Program-made: the position numbers and the translations under genes | Notes under the pieces: generated by a model | What the model was told of the DNA's origin: nothing | What the model saw: only the letters and a program-made list of their open reading frames with translations | Database searches by the model: none | Part shown: one piece after another, positions 33,028 to 45,000 of the stretch | How the letters are laid out: every line of letters begins with the position of its first letter | How positions within the stretch are numbered: position 1 is the first letter of the stretch | NCBI GenBank assembly: GCA_036250195.1 | Contig: JAVHZZ010000003.1 | Coordinates: 55,319,521-55,383,520, forward strand | Direction of reading: 5' to 3' | Length of the DNA: 64,000 nucleotides | Source of the DNA: Mixophyes australis | Lineage: Eukaryota > Chordata > Amphibia > Anura > Limnodynastidae

Positions 33028-34696
33028 TTACAGGCCCAGGGTGTACTTGCCAGTAGTGACATCCATGTTCAATGTTACCTAGAAGACAAAAAATGTATTT
33101 GAGTTGAAGCTTTGCAAATTGAGATCATGGCATCAATTTGACAGCATATTTTATATACAGTACATTGCACAATGTTACACTGACATAACATACCTAGCAG
33201 TCACCCATCTGGCATTCGCCTCTCTTGACATGATTCACACTGGGCTGACTGTTGCAGAATAGCTTTAAGCATCATGACACAAGCCTGATAAAATAACACA
33301 ATTAGATAAGGTACTAATGAAGTAATGCAATAATATAAAGCTAATAAAGTGAATAATATGAAAAATAAAATGAAAGCAAAGAAAAATATAACAAGATATT
33401 CAAACTGTGTCTGTATTATAGCTGAGTAATATTCATTAGCTCTTTTCACACTTTGTGCATTCACACAGTATTTATATTCATACTAACTGACTAGTTCTAT
33501 ATGCTCCAGCCTGCCCAAACAGTTTAGGCATGCCAAGGCTAGCTGGGACCTGTAGTGCGCCAGCAGAAACAGAATTACCGGTCTATCAATTTAAGTTTTA
33601 TTACCCCTAACCCACTGCCCCAGCAATGTTTTGGAAGAAACCTAGAGTGCTCAGCGAACTGCCCCTTCTAGGGGACAGCCCCTTGTTTTTGTCTGCAGCT
33701 CTGAACAGGATAGGGCTAGTTGAAATTATGATGCGGGTTCCCTGTTATTGTGTTATCAGCCTAGTCTGTCATAGCAAATGTTTTAGTAGCTTGTTCAGGA
33801 GGACCCCTGAAATGTGCCCCTCAATTTTGTCACTACCATCTCAGGCTATGCATGCTGGAGTTGGGAACAATTTAGGAGGAAAACATTTTGTTGTTAAATG
33901 TATTATTTATACTGTATTTTAGAGCTAATGTAGAAATGCTTGTAAATTACTGTTATAAAAACGCATATTTTTGCCCATATACTGAGCCGTACACATCTCC
34001 AGATGCATCAAGCCATGCAGAAGGAGCATACGTGCCGGGTGTCCAGTAAGTCATCAGTAGTAGAAGCATCTATTTGCACCTCCCCTCTAGCAGGCAGAAA
34101 AGATATGTCTCTTTTGTGTGTTTTCAGCATTTGCGTGAACACGTCATTATTGTGCTCTGCCTGCGTTTGCATCACCCATTCCACCTCTCCTTTAGTAAGG
34201 AGGAACAAGTGTCAGACACAATGCAAATCTGCACTTTTTGTGGCCATGCGCAGTACGAATTTTCGCAATTTACACTACGCCAACAGCTCTACGTTCAACT
34301 CAGCATCACAGTCTTTATTTTTTTCTGCATTAAAACAATACAAGATATTGATGGACTGGTGTGCCAACAGCACGACAATACACTTAATAGCGCATCATTA
34401 TACGCACGCATTGATGTGTGATCCTTAAGATCTGTGCGATTCAGCTCATGTGCATAAATGCGCGGCTGTGTGTGAACGCAATGTGCTCCTGTGTTTTTAG
34501 ATGCAAACGTGTCTAGCGCAGCATCAGGCCCTCTGTATGCAAATCCATAGTAAGTTTCATTTTTATACTTATTCTCAAAATATTAGAGCACATAATGTCA
34601 CAGATTAAAATTGCATTAGATAAAAGCAGATTTCTTATGCCATTTGAAAAAAAAAGCAATGATGATGGGGTATTTCATGAACAATTTAAACATAAT
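33028..34696. other. No recognised feature
   Basis: No domain, terminal repeat or tandem structure was recognised. The region at 33500-33900 is more GC-rich and may be an old repeat. Confidence 0.4.
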
Positions 34697-35017
34697 GGTC
34701 CTGAGTCATTAAGGAGAGTAAAGCATAACAAAGGAGTAGCTTTAAACCTGGGCAAAACCATGCTCCATTGAAGGGGGTGGGGTAAATTTAAAATGTGGAC
34801 ACAGATTTATAGTTGGGATAGGGCATGTCATAGATCAACTTTAAATATCAGTGTAAAAATAAAGCTATCAATTATTTGTGTGCTACTTAAAAAACAGCCA
34901 GTATTTAACTTATGTGAAAAATAATAAACTAATTTGCACCCCTTGCATTGTAACATGGTTTGTCCAGGAGAAGACTTACTCCTTTTTTTGCTTTGCTCTC
35001 CTTAATGACTCAAGCCC
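34697..35017 (+). mobile_element. Full-length MITE, 321 bp
   Basis: The left end GGTCCTGAGTCATTAAGGAG and the complement of the right end GGGCTTGAGTCATTAAGGAG are inverted repeats that extend about 40 bp inward with few mismatches. AAT borders both sides (34694-34696, 35018-35020), a candidate 3-bp target duplication. It has no coding capacity. A truncated relative lies at 1082-1377. A 3-bp duplication would fit a Harbinger-driven MITE, but the assignment is tentative. Confidence 0.8.
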
Positions 35018-36290
35018 AATATAACTAGCAGGTATGTTGATGTTAACACTAAATACTACATAAAAACAGGGCTTTAAAACAACTAACACGATTCCTCTAA
35101 TAATTTCCAGATTGCAATAATGTTTGCTAACTGCCAAAATTGTTCCCATTGAATTACTGACCTCCTGTTGGTTGTTTGTCCTGGTGCAGTAAGGCTTAAA
35201 ATTAAAGTAAACCTACCAAGTTGAAAAGATTTAGGATTTACATTGGTCACAGTGAAAGAGTTCAAGGCTTGGGTTACAATTACAAACCAATATTTGCTGT
35301 GCATAAAGTGTGGAAGAAAGGGACATTATTGTTGTTTAGCTTCTCTGGTTGCTATCAAGAAAGTGGAACAGTAAGAAAAAACCGTCTGCATTCCATTTTA
35401 TCTGACGTTTCACTATACGAACAATCAGACCACACAAACTCATTTCATAGGTGCACTCTCAAAGAAAACTCCTGTGTGGTCTCGCTGAAACCAGGATAAA
35501 ACACCCTAATCAGATCCTAAGCTTATTATTTTAAACAGTGTTCTACACTGCTAAAAGTAGATCAACTGCTCAGACCAGACATCTACCCACATTATTTTTT
35601 GCAACTTAAAACAGAGTATGTTTCAAATTACACTCCAAAGTTACAGCTTAACGCCATTAGTTTATGTAACAAAATATTATGTTGCTATTAAATAGAATTC
35701 TGTTGTTAGATGTCAGACAGAAAAACATTAAATCTGTACTACAATAACTGTAGCTGAGAGGAATGAGTTCCTAGCTGCTTCAGAAACTACCATTTGCCTC
35801 AACACCAATGTAAGAGGGAAGAACTTGATCTATTTACTAATTAGGTTCAGGAAGCAAAGAAAGCAGGGTATTGACAGATTTTTTTAAAATGGGATAAATG
35901 GTCCTGCAGTACATCCAGACACCAGTGTAGCTCGAATGTTCTATACATTTTTAATATTCAGGAGAAATACTGCAGAGCTGTCACAGAACTTTTGCATATG
36001 TTTAGGGACAGTTTTTACCTTGTTAGATGTTTACTTCTTAACCTTTCACCGAATGATTCTCTCTAGTACATGCTGCAGTGAAGAATGCTGAGCATGGAAT
36101 AAATGAATAATAGAACACGGCAATAATAGAATTGCTCGATGGAAAAATGTTTTGTTGAGGTAATAACTGGCAGTTAATTTTTTTTATTAAAATCACATAG
36201 CAATGAAATGGTTCTAATCCAAATTAATTATTGACAGTTCCTCCCAATCACTTGTGATTCCACACATGTTTATTTTTTTTGTACACAGTA
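35018..36290. other. No recognised feature
   Basis: AT-rich sequence. The open frame at 35221-35499 has no recognisable domain. Confidence 0.4.
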
Positions 36291-36291
36291 T

Positions 36292-36369
36292 ATACATACA
36301 GTGATCGAAGAAATGAGAAGTAACGGCTGGGCACACCACCATATACCCCTCCTCCATCACTGTATGTAT
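36292..36369. repeat. 14-bp inverted repeat around 50 bp
   Basis: Arms ATACATACAGTGAT (36292-36305) and ATCACTGTATGTAT (36356-36369). It may be a miniature element or a decayed terminal-repeat pair of a TA-targeting transposon. Confidence 0.7.
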
Positions 36370-36404
36370 GTGTGTATATCTATATCTGCTGTAATCTTAC
36401 TATT

Positions 36405-36740
36405 AGCACAGTGGCCTAGTGGTTAGCATTTCTGCCTCACAGCACTGGAGTCATGAGTTTGATTCCTGACCATGGCCTTATCTGTGTGGAGTTTGTATGT
36501 TCTCCCTGTGTTTGTGTGGGTTTCCTCCAGGTGCTCTGGTTTCCTCCCACATTCCAAAAACATACTAGTAGGTTAAATGTTTGCTATCAAAATTGACCCT
36601 AGTCTCTCCCTCTCTGTCTGTGTCTGTGTGTGTGTGTGTATCTATATTAGGGAATTTAGACTGTGAGCCCCAATGGGGCAGGGACTGATGTTAATGAGTT
36701 CTCTGTACAGCGCTGGGGAATTAGTGGTGCTATATAAATA

Positions 36741-36745
<5 letters not shown>
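36405..36745 (+). mobile_element. tRNA-derived SINE (V-SINE-like), second copy
   Basis: A box (CTAGTGGTTAGCA, about 36415-36427) and B box (GAGTTTGATTCC, about 36456-36467), followed by the same conserved centre and tail as 24383-24706. It ends in an ATAAATAAA stretch and then a TA microsatellite, a common landing pattern for SINE tails. Confidence 0.9.

Positions 36746-36778
<33 letters not shown>
36746..36778. repeat. (TA)n microsatellite
   Basis: A pure TA run directly after the SINE tail. Confidence 0.9.
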
Positions 36779-36783
<5 letters not shown>

Positions 36784-36988
36784 TAGTTATATTATATATA
36801 GTTGATCAATAAATGAAAATTAATGCTTTCATCAGGAGCAAGATGTGCTGAAACGATCGTAAGGTAGGGCATTATATTGTTATGCATCTATTCTTACTTT
36901 TTTCAATTAACTGCTATAACTTTCTCTACATAGTTGGTGCAGGTCTGTTCTCATTTATTGAACAACTAATTATATATAATAAAAGATT

Positions 36989-36990
<2 letters not shown>

Positions 36991-37057
<67 letters not shown>
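36991..37057. repeat. (TA)n microsatellite, left part of a split run
   Basis: A TA run of about 67 bp that resumes at 37664-37680 beyond the LTR-like insertion. Confidence 0.9.
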
Positions 37058-37060
<3 letters not shown>

Positions 37061-37663
37061 GGCAATGGGAGTGGTTTTCCACAGGCCTCTAATAGTGGAA
37101 TTAGCTATGGTGCTAACTGTCTGCAGGTAAAAGGCTGCAGACCAAGTTATATACAGGTGTAGCACTGGGCTTAAGTTCAGCAATGTACAGGTCAGAGACA
37201 AGTGGTAAAGTAAATGTAAAAAGTAATTTACTTGCATGCTTTAACGTATTTGTATCCACAGAGCTGATAGGGGTGGCTGTGCTGATTAGGCGTTACAGAA
37301 CACCTGAGGAGCCATCCTTTAAAGACAAGGTGGGAGTGTCGCCTGTCAGTCATCAAAGCCTGTGGGAGGAGACATCTGTATTTAATCCTGAGTTGTGCTA
37401 TTGTTAGAGGTGACTGACGCTGAGCTAGTTGGCCAGTCAGTATTGAGCTGGTCTGTGTCTAGTTAGTGTTTAGGGTCACCAGGAGGTGCAGGCAAAGGTA
37501 GTTGCTTGCTGGTGTCATCCTGATGGAAGTTGTGCAATTTATTGTGACGAAAACAATAAACATATTTGATTTATAAAAGAAGTTTCGTGTTGCTGATGTC
37601 TACTGGGTATTCTTGCAACAGAAGGTGACAAAAGTGCCAGGAGAAGGGTGCGGTTTTGTTACA
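37058..37663 (+). mobile_element. Solo-LTR-like insertion, 606 bp
   Basis: It starts TGTGGCAATGG and ends TTTTGTTACA (TGT...ACA) and is flanked by ATAT on both sides, although this lies within a TA run and is not informative. A TATA-like TATTTAAT lies near 37379-37386 and AATAAA at 37555-37560, giving a U3-R-U5 layout on plus. No coding sequence is present. Confidence 0.6.
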
Positions 37664-37829
37664 ATATATATATATATATATTAGAGATGAGCGCACTCGG
37701 ATTTCGTGAATCCGAGCCCACCCGAACGTTGCCAATCCGAGACAGATCCGGGTATTGGCGCCAAATGAAAACCTGAAACCGAGGCTCGGAGTCATAATCC
37801 CGCTGTCGGATCTCGCGATACTCGGATCC

Positions 37830-37870
37830 TATAAATTCCCCGCTAGTCGCCGCCATCTTCACTCGGGCAT
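37830..37870 (+). promoter_or_regulatory. hAT promoter: TATA plus YY1-like initiator
   Basis: TATAAAT at 37830-37836 is followed 15-25 bp later by CGCCGCCATCTTC (37849-37861), a YY1-like motif often seen at start sites. It lies between the terminal repeat and the transposase. Confidence 0.5.
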
Positions 37871-37949
37871 TGATCAGGGTAGAGGGAGGGTGTGTTAGGT
37901 GGTCCTCTGTCATGGTAGATCTCGTGCTGTGCTGTTTAGTTCTGTGCTG

Positions 37950-38600
37950 TGCTGTGCTGTGTTCTGCAGTATCAGTCCAGTGGTGCTGTGTGCTGTGCTC
38001 TGTCAATTTTGAGTTCAGTGGTGCTGCTGGGTCCTGTGTGCTGTGTCCTGTTCAGTCCAGTGGTGCTGTGTCCTGTGCTCTGTCCTTCTAAGGGCATAGT
38101 TATTTCCCCATTATTCCCCATTTTCAAAAAAATTTAAAAAAACTTATAAAAAAAAATACAAAAAAAAATCAATTATAACAAAATTTGCAAAACCAATCCT
38201 GCAGTATAAGCCCATTGGTACTGCAATATTACCAAGTTCACAAATTCAGCAGTAAAAGTCCAGTGGTACTGCAATATTACAAAGTTCACACATTCTGCAG
38301 TATCAGTCCAGTGGTGCTGTGTCCTGTGCTCTGTCCTTCTGAGTTCAGTGGTGCTGCTGGGTCCTGTGCTGTGTCCTGTTCAGTCCAGTGGTGCTGTGTC
38401 CTGTGCTCTGTGTTTCTAAGGGCATAGTTATTTCCCCATTATTCCCAAGTTTTTAAAAAATAAAAAAAAGCTTATAAAAAAAAATACAAAAAAAAAAAAA
38501 AGTAATTATAACAAAATTTGCAAAACCAATCCAGCAGTATAAGTCCATTGGTACTGCAATATACCAAGTTCACACATTCTGCAGTATCTTGTGCTACATA
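37950..38600. repeat. ~330-bp direct tandem duplication in the hAT 5' region
   Basis: TTCTGCAGTATCAGTCCAGT occurs near 37962 and 38292. The TCTAAGGGCATAGTTATTTC block occurs near 38087 and 38411. ACAAAATTTGCAAAACCAAT occurs near 38180 and 38512. The offsets are 324-332 bp. Each copy also has an A-rich tract. Confidence 0.85.
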
Positions 38601-38602
38601 TA

Positions 38603-41600
38603 ATGGAGACCAAAAATTTGGAGGATAAAATAGGGAAAGATCAAGACCCACTTCCTCCTAATGCTGAAGCTGCTGCCACTAGTCATGACATAGACGATGA
38701 AATGCCATCAACGTCGTCTTCCAAGCCCGATGCCCAATCTCCTAGTACAGGGCATGTAAAATCCAAAAAGCCCAAGTTAAGTAAAAGTAGCAAAAAGAGA
38801 AACTTTAAATCATCTTCGGAGAAACGTAAAGTTGCCAATATGCCATTTACGACAGGGAGTGGCAAGGAACGGCTTAGGCCATGGCCCGTGTTCATGACTA
38901 GTGGTCCAGCTTCACCCAAGGATCTTAGCCCTCCTCCTCCTCCTCCCCCCTACAAAAAATTGAAGAGAGTTATGTTGTCAGCAACAAAACAGCAAACAAC
39001 TCTGCCTTCTAAAGAGAAATTATCACAAATCCCCAAGGCGAGTCCAAGGGTGTTGGTGGTTGTCAAGCCTGACCTTCCCATCACTGTACGGGAAGAGGTG
39101 GCTCGGGAGGAGGCTATTGATGATGTAGCTGGCGCTGTGGAGGAACTTGATGATGAGAATGGTGATGTGGTTATTGTAAATGAGGCACCAGGGGGGGAAA
39201 CAGCTGATGTCCATGGGATGAAAAAGCCCATTGTTATGCCTGGTCAGAAGACCAAAAAATGCACCTCTTTGGTCTGGAGTTATTTTCATCCAAATCCGGA
39301 CAACCAATGTATGGCCATATGTAGCTTATGTAAAGCTCAAATAAGCAGGGGTAAGGATCTTGCCCACCTAGGGACATCCTCCCTTATACGTCACCTGAAT
39401 AACCTTCATAGTTCAGTGGTTAGTTCAGGAACTGGGGCTAGGACCGTTATTGGTACAGGGACACCTAAATCCCGTGGTCCAGTTGGATACACACCAGCAA
39501 CACCCTCCTCGTCCACTTCCTCCACGATCTCCATCAGATTCAGTCCTGCAGCCCAAGTCAGCAGCCAGACTGAGTCCTCTTCAATACGGGATTCATCCGA
39601 GGAATCCTGCAGCGGTACGCCTACTACTGCCATTGCTGCTGTTGCTGCTGTTAGTCGGTCATCTTCCCAGAGGGGAAGTCGTAAGACCGCTAAGTCTTTC
39701 ACAAAACAATTGACCGTCCAACAGTCGTTTGCCATGACCACAAAATACGATAGTAGTCACCATATTGCAAAGCGTATAACTGCGGCTGTAACTGCTATGT
39801 TGGTGTTAGACGTCCGCCCGGTGTCCGCCATCAGTGGAGTGGGATTTAGAGGGTTGATGGAGGTATTGTGTCCCCGGTACCAAATCCCGTCGAGATTCCA
39901 CTTCACTAGGCAGGCGATACCAAAAATGTACAGAGAAGTACGATCAAGTGTCCTCAGTGCTCTAAAAAATGCGGTTGTACCCACTGTCCACTTAACCACG
40001 GACATGTGGTTAAGTGGACAGAACAAGTGGACAGAACAAGTGGTTCTGGGCAAACGAAGGACTATATGACTGTGACAGCCCACTTGGTAGATTCATCCCC
40101 TTCCGCAGCAACAGCTGCATCAGTAGCAGCATCTACAAAACGGCTGCTCGTGCAAAGGCAGGCAACATTGTGTATTACAGGCTTTAATAAGAGGCACAAC
40201 GCTGACAACATATTAGAGAAACTGAGGGAAATTATCTCCCAGTGGCTTACCCCACTTAGACTCTCATGGGGATTTGTGGTGTCAGACAATGCCAGTAACA
40301 TTGTGCGGGCATTAAATATGGGCAATTTCCAGCACGTCCCATGTTTTGCCCACACCATTAATTTGGTGGTGCAGCATTACCTCAAGAGTGACAGGGGTGT
40401 GCAGGAGATGCTTGCGGTGGCGCGCAAAATTGCTGGACACTTTCGGCATTCAGCCAGTGCCTACCGCAGACTAGAGGCACATAAAAAAACCATGAAACTG
40501 CCCTGCCATCACCTCAAACAAGAGGTTGTGACGCGCTGGAACTCCACCCTCTATATGCTGCAGAGGATGGAGGAGCAGCAAAAGGCCACTCAGGCCTACA
40601 CAGCCACCTACGACGTAGGCAAAGGAGTGGGGATGCGCCTGAGTCAAGCGCAGTGGAGACTGATTTCCGTGTTGTGCAAGGTTCTCCAGCCGTTTGAACT
40701 TGCCACACGAGAAGTCAGTTCCGACACTGCCAGCTTGAGTCATGTCATTCCACTGATCAGGCTGTTGCAGAAGCAGCTGGAGAAAGTGAGGGAGGAGCTG
40801 GTAAACCATTGCGATTACACCAAGCATGTAGCTCTTGTGGATGTAGCCCTTCGTACGCTTTGCCAGGATCCGAGGGTGGTCACTCTTTTAAAGTCAGAGG
40901 AATACATTCTGGCCACCGTGCTCGATCCTTGGTTTAAAGCGTATGTTGTGTCTCTGTTTCCGGCGGACACAAGTCTACAGCGGTGCAAAGACCTGCTGGT
41001 CAGGAGATTGTCCTCTAAAGAGGACCGTGACATGCCAACAGCTCCACCCTCATTTTCTTCCACATCTATGGCTGCGAGGAAAAAGCTCAGTTTTCCCAAA
41101 AGACCCGGTGGCGGCGATGCTGATAACATCTGGTCCGGACTGAAGGACCTGCCAACCATTGCAGACATGTCTACTGTCGCTGCATTGGATGCTGTCACAA
41201 TTGAAAAAATTGTGGAGGATTATTTTGCTGACACCATCCAAATAGACATGTCAGACAGTCCATATTGTTACTGGCAGGAAAAAAAGGCAGTTTGGAAGCC
41301 CCTGTACAAACTGGCTCTATTTTAACTGAGTTGTCCCCCTTCCAGTGTGTACTCGGAAAGAGATTTTAGTGCAGCGGGGAACCTGGTCAGTGAGCGGCGA
41401 AGGAGGTTGCTTCCTCACAACGTTGAAAAAATGATGTTTATAAAAATGAATAATCAATTCCTCAATGAAGTACAGCACTGCCCTCCAGATAGTACAGAGG
41501 GACCTGTGGTTGTGGAGTCCAGCGGGGACGGATTGATAATGTGTGAGGAGGAGGAAGTACACACTGTAGGGGGAGAGGAATCAGAGGTTGAGGATGAGGA

Positions 41601-41619
41601 CGACATCTTTCCTCAGTAG
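38603..41619 (+). pseudogene. hAT transposase with BED zinc finger, frameshifted and stopped
   Basis: ATG at 38603 opens a Ser/Lys-rich, disordered N-terminus. A BED finger lies at about residues 215-265 (VWSYF, CSLC, LIRHLNNLH). The catalytic domain starts with VHLTTDMW, whose Asp codon is at 40001-40003. Just after the Trp codon, 35 extra nucleotides (40010-40044) shift the frame. The next frame carries SDNASN (second Asp), CFAHTINLVVQ and an LDPWFK stretch. TAA at 41323-41325 is an in-frame stop. Beyond it the same frame encodes the C-terminal dimerisation motif (SERDFSAAGNLVSERRRRLL) to 41619. Otherwise well preserved, so a fairly young copy that cannot make a full protein. Confidence 0.9.
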
Positions 41620-41674
41620 AGCCTGTTTAGTTTGTACAGGGAGAGATGAATTGTTTTTTTGGTGTGGGGGCCCA

Positions 41675-41738
41675 AACAAACCAATCATTTCAGCCACAGT
41701 TGTTTGGTAGGCCCTGTCGCTGAAATGATTGGTTTGTT
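41675..41738. repeat. 19-bp perfect hairpin in the hAT 3' region
   Basis: Arms AACAAACCAATCATTTCAG (41675-41693) and its exact complement (41720-41738) enclose a 26-nt loop. It lies 55 bp after the transposase stop. Confidence 0.95.
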
Positions 41739-41828
41739 AAAGTGTGCATGTCCTATTTCAACAACATAAGGGTGGGTGGGAGGGCCCAAGGACAATTCCA
41801 TCTTGCAACTCTTTTTTTGGCATTATGT

Positions 41829-42040
41829 GACCATTCAACAGTCGTTTGCCATGTTCACAAAGTAAAACAAAATGCCAACAAATTCAAAAAATTAAACCAA
41901 AAGTAAAATGCCCTGTCATAATTTAAAACAAGAGGTATTAATGTGCTAGAACTAATGTAGTGTTTATATGTTATAAACACAACACTTGGAAGTTGGAGGA
42001 GGTATTGTGGCCCCGGTTCCAAATTTAGTACCGGGGCCAC
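41829..42040. other. Scrambled scraps of the transposase gene, ending in a hairpin
   Basis: 41829-41867 resembles 39711-39745 (shared CAACAGTCGTTTGCCATG). 41908-41953 resembles 40500-40545 (shared AAACAAGAGGT). 41992-42024 resembles 39855-39886 (shared GGAGGTATTGTG and CCCCGGT). An inverted copy of this last scrap makes an 11-bp hairpin, GTGGCCCCGGT (42007-42017) with its complement (42030-42040). The order differs from the gene. Confidence 0.7.
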
Positions 42041-45000
42041 CCCCACTACGCAGTCAAGAAACTTTTTTTTTGGAATTCAGACCATTTGAGGGTCTTCTTA
42101 TTATATTGTGGTGACCACTCCTCTACGTAGTCCAGATACAATTTTTGGTGTAATTAACAACAGTTGATGGTTTTCTTATTATATTGTGGTGACCACTCCT
42201 CTACGCAGTCCAGGTACATTTTTTGGTGGGATTCAGACCATTTGAGGGTTTTCTTATTATATTGTAGGGACCACTCCTCTACGCAGTCCAGGTACATTTT
42301 TTGGTGCGATTCAGACCATTTGAGGGTTTTTAAATTATATTGTGGTGACCACTCCTCTACGCAGTCCAGGTACATTTTTTGGTGCGATTCAGACCATTTG
42401 AGGGTTTTCTTATTATATTGTGGTGACCACTCCTCTACGCGGTCCAGGTACATTTTTTTGGTGGGATTCAGACCATTTGAGGGTTTTCTTATTATATTGT
42501 AGGGACCACTCCTCTACGCAGTCCAGGTACATTTATTGGTGGGATTCAGACCATTTGAGGGTTTTCTTATTATATTGTGGTAACCACTCCTCTGAGCAGT
42601 CCAGGTACATTTTTTGGTGCGATTCAGACCATTTGAGGGTTTTTAAATTATATTGAGGTGACCACTCCTCTACGCAGTCCAGGTACATTTTTTGGTGCGA
42701 TTCAGACCATTTGAGGGTTTTCTTATTATATTGTGGTGAACACTCCTCTACGCAGTCCAGGTACATTTTTTGGTGGGATTCAGACCATTTGAGGGTTTTC
42801 TTATTATATTGTAGGGACCACTCCTCTACGCAGTCCAGGTACATTTTTTGGTGGGATTCAGACCATTTGAGGGTTTTCTTATTATATTGTGGTGACCACT
42901 CCTCTACGCAGTCCAGGTACATTTTTTGGTGCGATTCAGACCATTTGAGGGTTTTTAAATTATATTGTGGTGACCACTCCTCTACGCAGTCCAGGTACAT
43001 TTTTTGGTGCGATTCAGACCATTTGAGGGTTTTCTTATTATATTGTGGTGAACACTCCTCTACGCAGTCCAGGTACATTTTTTGGTGGGATTCAGACCAT
43101 TTGAGGGTTTTCTTATTATATTGTAGGGACCACTCCTCTACGCAGTCCAGGTACATTTTTTGGTGCGATTCAGACCATTTGAGGGTTTTTAAATTATATT
43201 GTGGTGACCACTCCTCTACACAGTCCAGCTACATTTTTTGGTGCGATTCAGACCATTTGAGGGTTTTTAAATTATATTGTGGTGACCACTCCTCTACGCA
43301 GTCCAGGTACATTTTTTGGTGCGATTCAGACCATTTGAGGGTTTTCTTATTATATTGTGGTGACCACTCCTCTACGCAGTCCAGGTACATTTTTTGGTGG
43401 GATTCAGACCATTTGAGGGTTTTCTTATTATATTGTGGTGACCACTCCTCTACGCAGTCCAGGTACATTTTTTGGTGCGATTCAGACCATTTGAGGGTTT
43501 TCTTATTATATTGTAGGGACCACTCCTCTACGCAGTCCAGGTACATTTTTTGGTGGGAATTAGACCATTTGAGGGTTTTCTTATTATATTGTGGTGACCA
43601 ATCCTCTATGCAGTCCAGGTACATTTTTTGGTGGGATTCAGACCATTTGAGGGTTTTCTTATTATTTTGTAGGGACCACTCCTCTATGCAGTCCAGGTAA
43701 ATTTTTTGGTGCGATTCAGACCATTTGAGGGTTTTTAAATTATATTGTGGTGACCACTCCTCTACGCAGTCCAGGTACATTTTTTGGTGCGATTCAAACC
43801 ATTTGAGGGTTTTCTTATTATATTGTGGTGACCACTCCTCTACGCGGTCCAGGTACATTTTTTGGTGGGATTCAGACCATTTGAGGGTTTTCTTATTATA
43901 TTGTGGTGACCACTCCTCTACACAGTCAAGGAAAATTTTTTGGTGGGATTCAGACCATTTGAGGGTTTTCTTATTATATTGTAGGGACCACTTCTCTACG
44001 CAGTCCAGGTACAATTTTTGGTGGGATTCAGACCATTTGAGGGTTTTCTTATTATATTGTGGTGAACACTCCTCTATGCAGTCCAGGTACATTTTTTGGT
44101 GCGATTCAGACCATTTGAGGGTTTTTAAATTATATTGTGGTGACCACTCCTCTACGCAGTCCAGGTAGATTTTTTGGTGCGATTCAGACCATTTGAGGGT
44201 TTTCTTATTATATTGTAGGGACCACTCCTCTACGCAGTCCAGGTACATTTTTTGGTGCGATTCAGACCATTTAAGGGTTTTTAAATTATATTGTGGTGAC
44301 CACTCCTCTACGCAGTCCAGGTACATTTTTTGGTGCGATTCAGACCATTTGAGGGTTTTTAAATTATATTGTGGTAAACACTCCTCTACACAGTCCAGGT
44401 ACATTTTTTGGTGCGATTCAAACCATTTGAGGGTTTTCTTATTATATTGTAGGGACCACTCCTCTACGCAGTCCAGGTACATTTTTTGGTGCGATTCAGA
44501 CCATTTGAGGGTTTTTAAATTATATTGTGGTGACCACTCCTCTACACAGTCCAGCTACATTTTTTGGTGCGATTTAGACCATTTGAGGGTTTTTAAATTA
44601 TATTGTGGTGACCACTCCTCTGAGCAGTCCAGGTACATTTTTTGGTGCGATTCAGACCATTTGAGGCTTTTCTTATTATATTGTGGTGACCACTCCTCTA
44701 CGCAGTCCAGTTACAATTTTTGGTGGGATTAAGACCATTTGAGGGTTTTCTTATTATATTGTGGTGACCACTCCTCTACGCAGTCCAGGTACATTTTTTG
44801 GTGCGATTCAGACCATTTGAGGGTTTTCTTATTATATTGTAGGGACCACTCCTCTATGCAGTCCAGGTAAATTTTTTGGTGGGATTCAGACCATTTGAGG
44901 GTTTTCTTATTATATTGTGGTGACCACTCCTCTACACAGTTAAGGAAAATTTTTTGGTGGGATTCAGACCATTTGAGGGTTTTCTTATTATATTGTGGTG

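Larger units (their letters stand above)
37682..42040 (+). mobile_element. Autonomous-type hAT transposon, broken; 3' end not visible
   Basis: The left end TAGAGATGAGCGCACTCGG (37682) fits a hAT terminal repeat (TAGAG-TG). Subterminal CGGAT/ATCCG motifs recur in the next 150 bp, likely transposase sites. A nearly full transposase gene follows (38603-41619), then a 3' region with a long hairpin. No matching right terminus was found before the 78-bp array starts at about 42041. The right end is either lost or lies beyond the window. Confidence 0.75.

Noticed and set aside
29987..33082. Ser/His/Gln-rich repeat proteins
   Set aside because: Open frames across a 17-bp minisatellite, open because 3 x 17 = 51. 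The two parts were one array before the insertion.
29401..34450. Possible related copies at 29400-29640 and 34000-34480 (shared CATTATACGCACG and similar composition)
   Set aside because: Only one short exact block is shared by eye and I could not align the rest, so no repeat family is claimed.
38683..40083. Minus-strand frames opposite the hAT transposase
   Set aside because: They are antisense shadows of a well-recognised transposase on plus.
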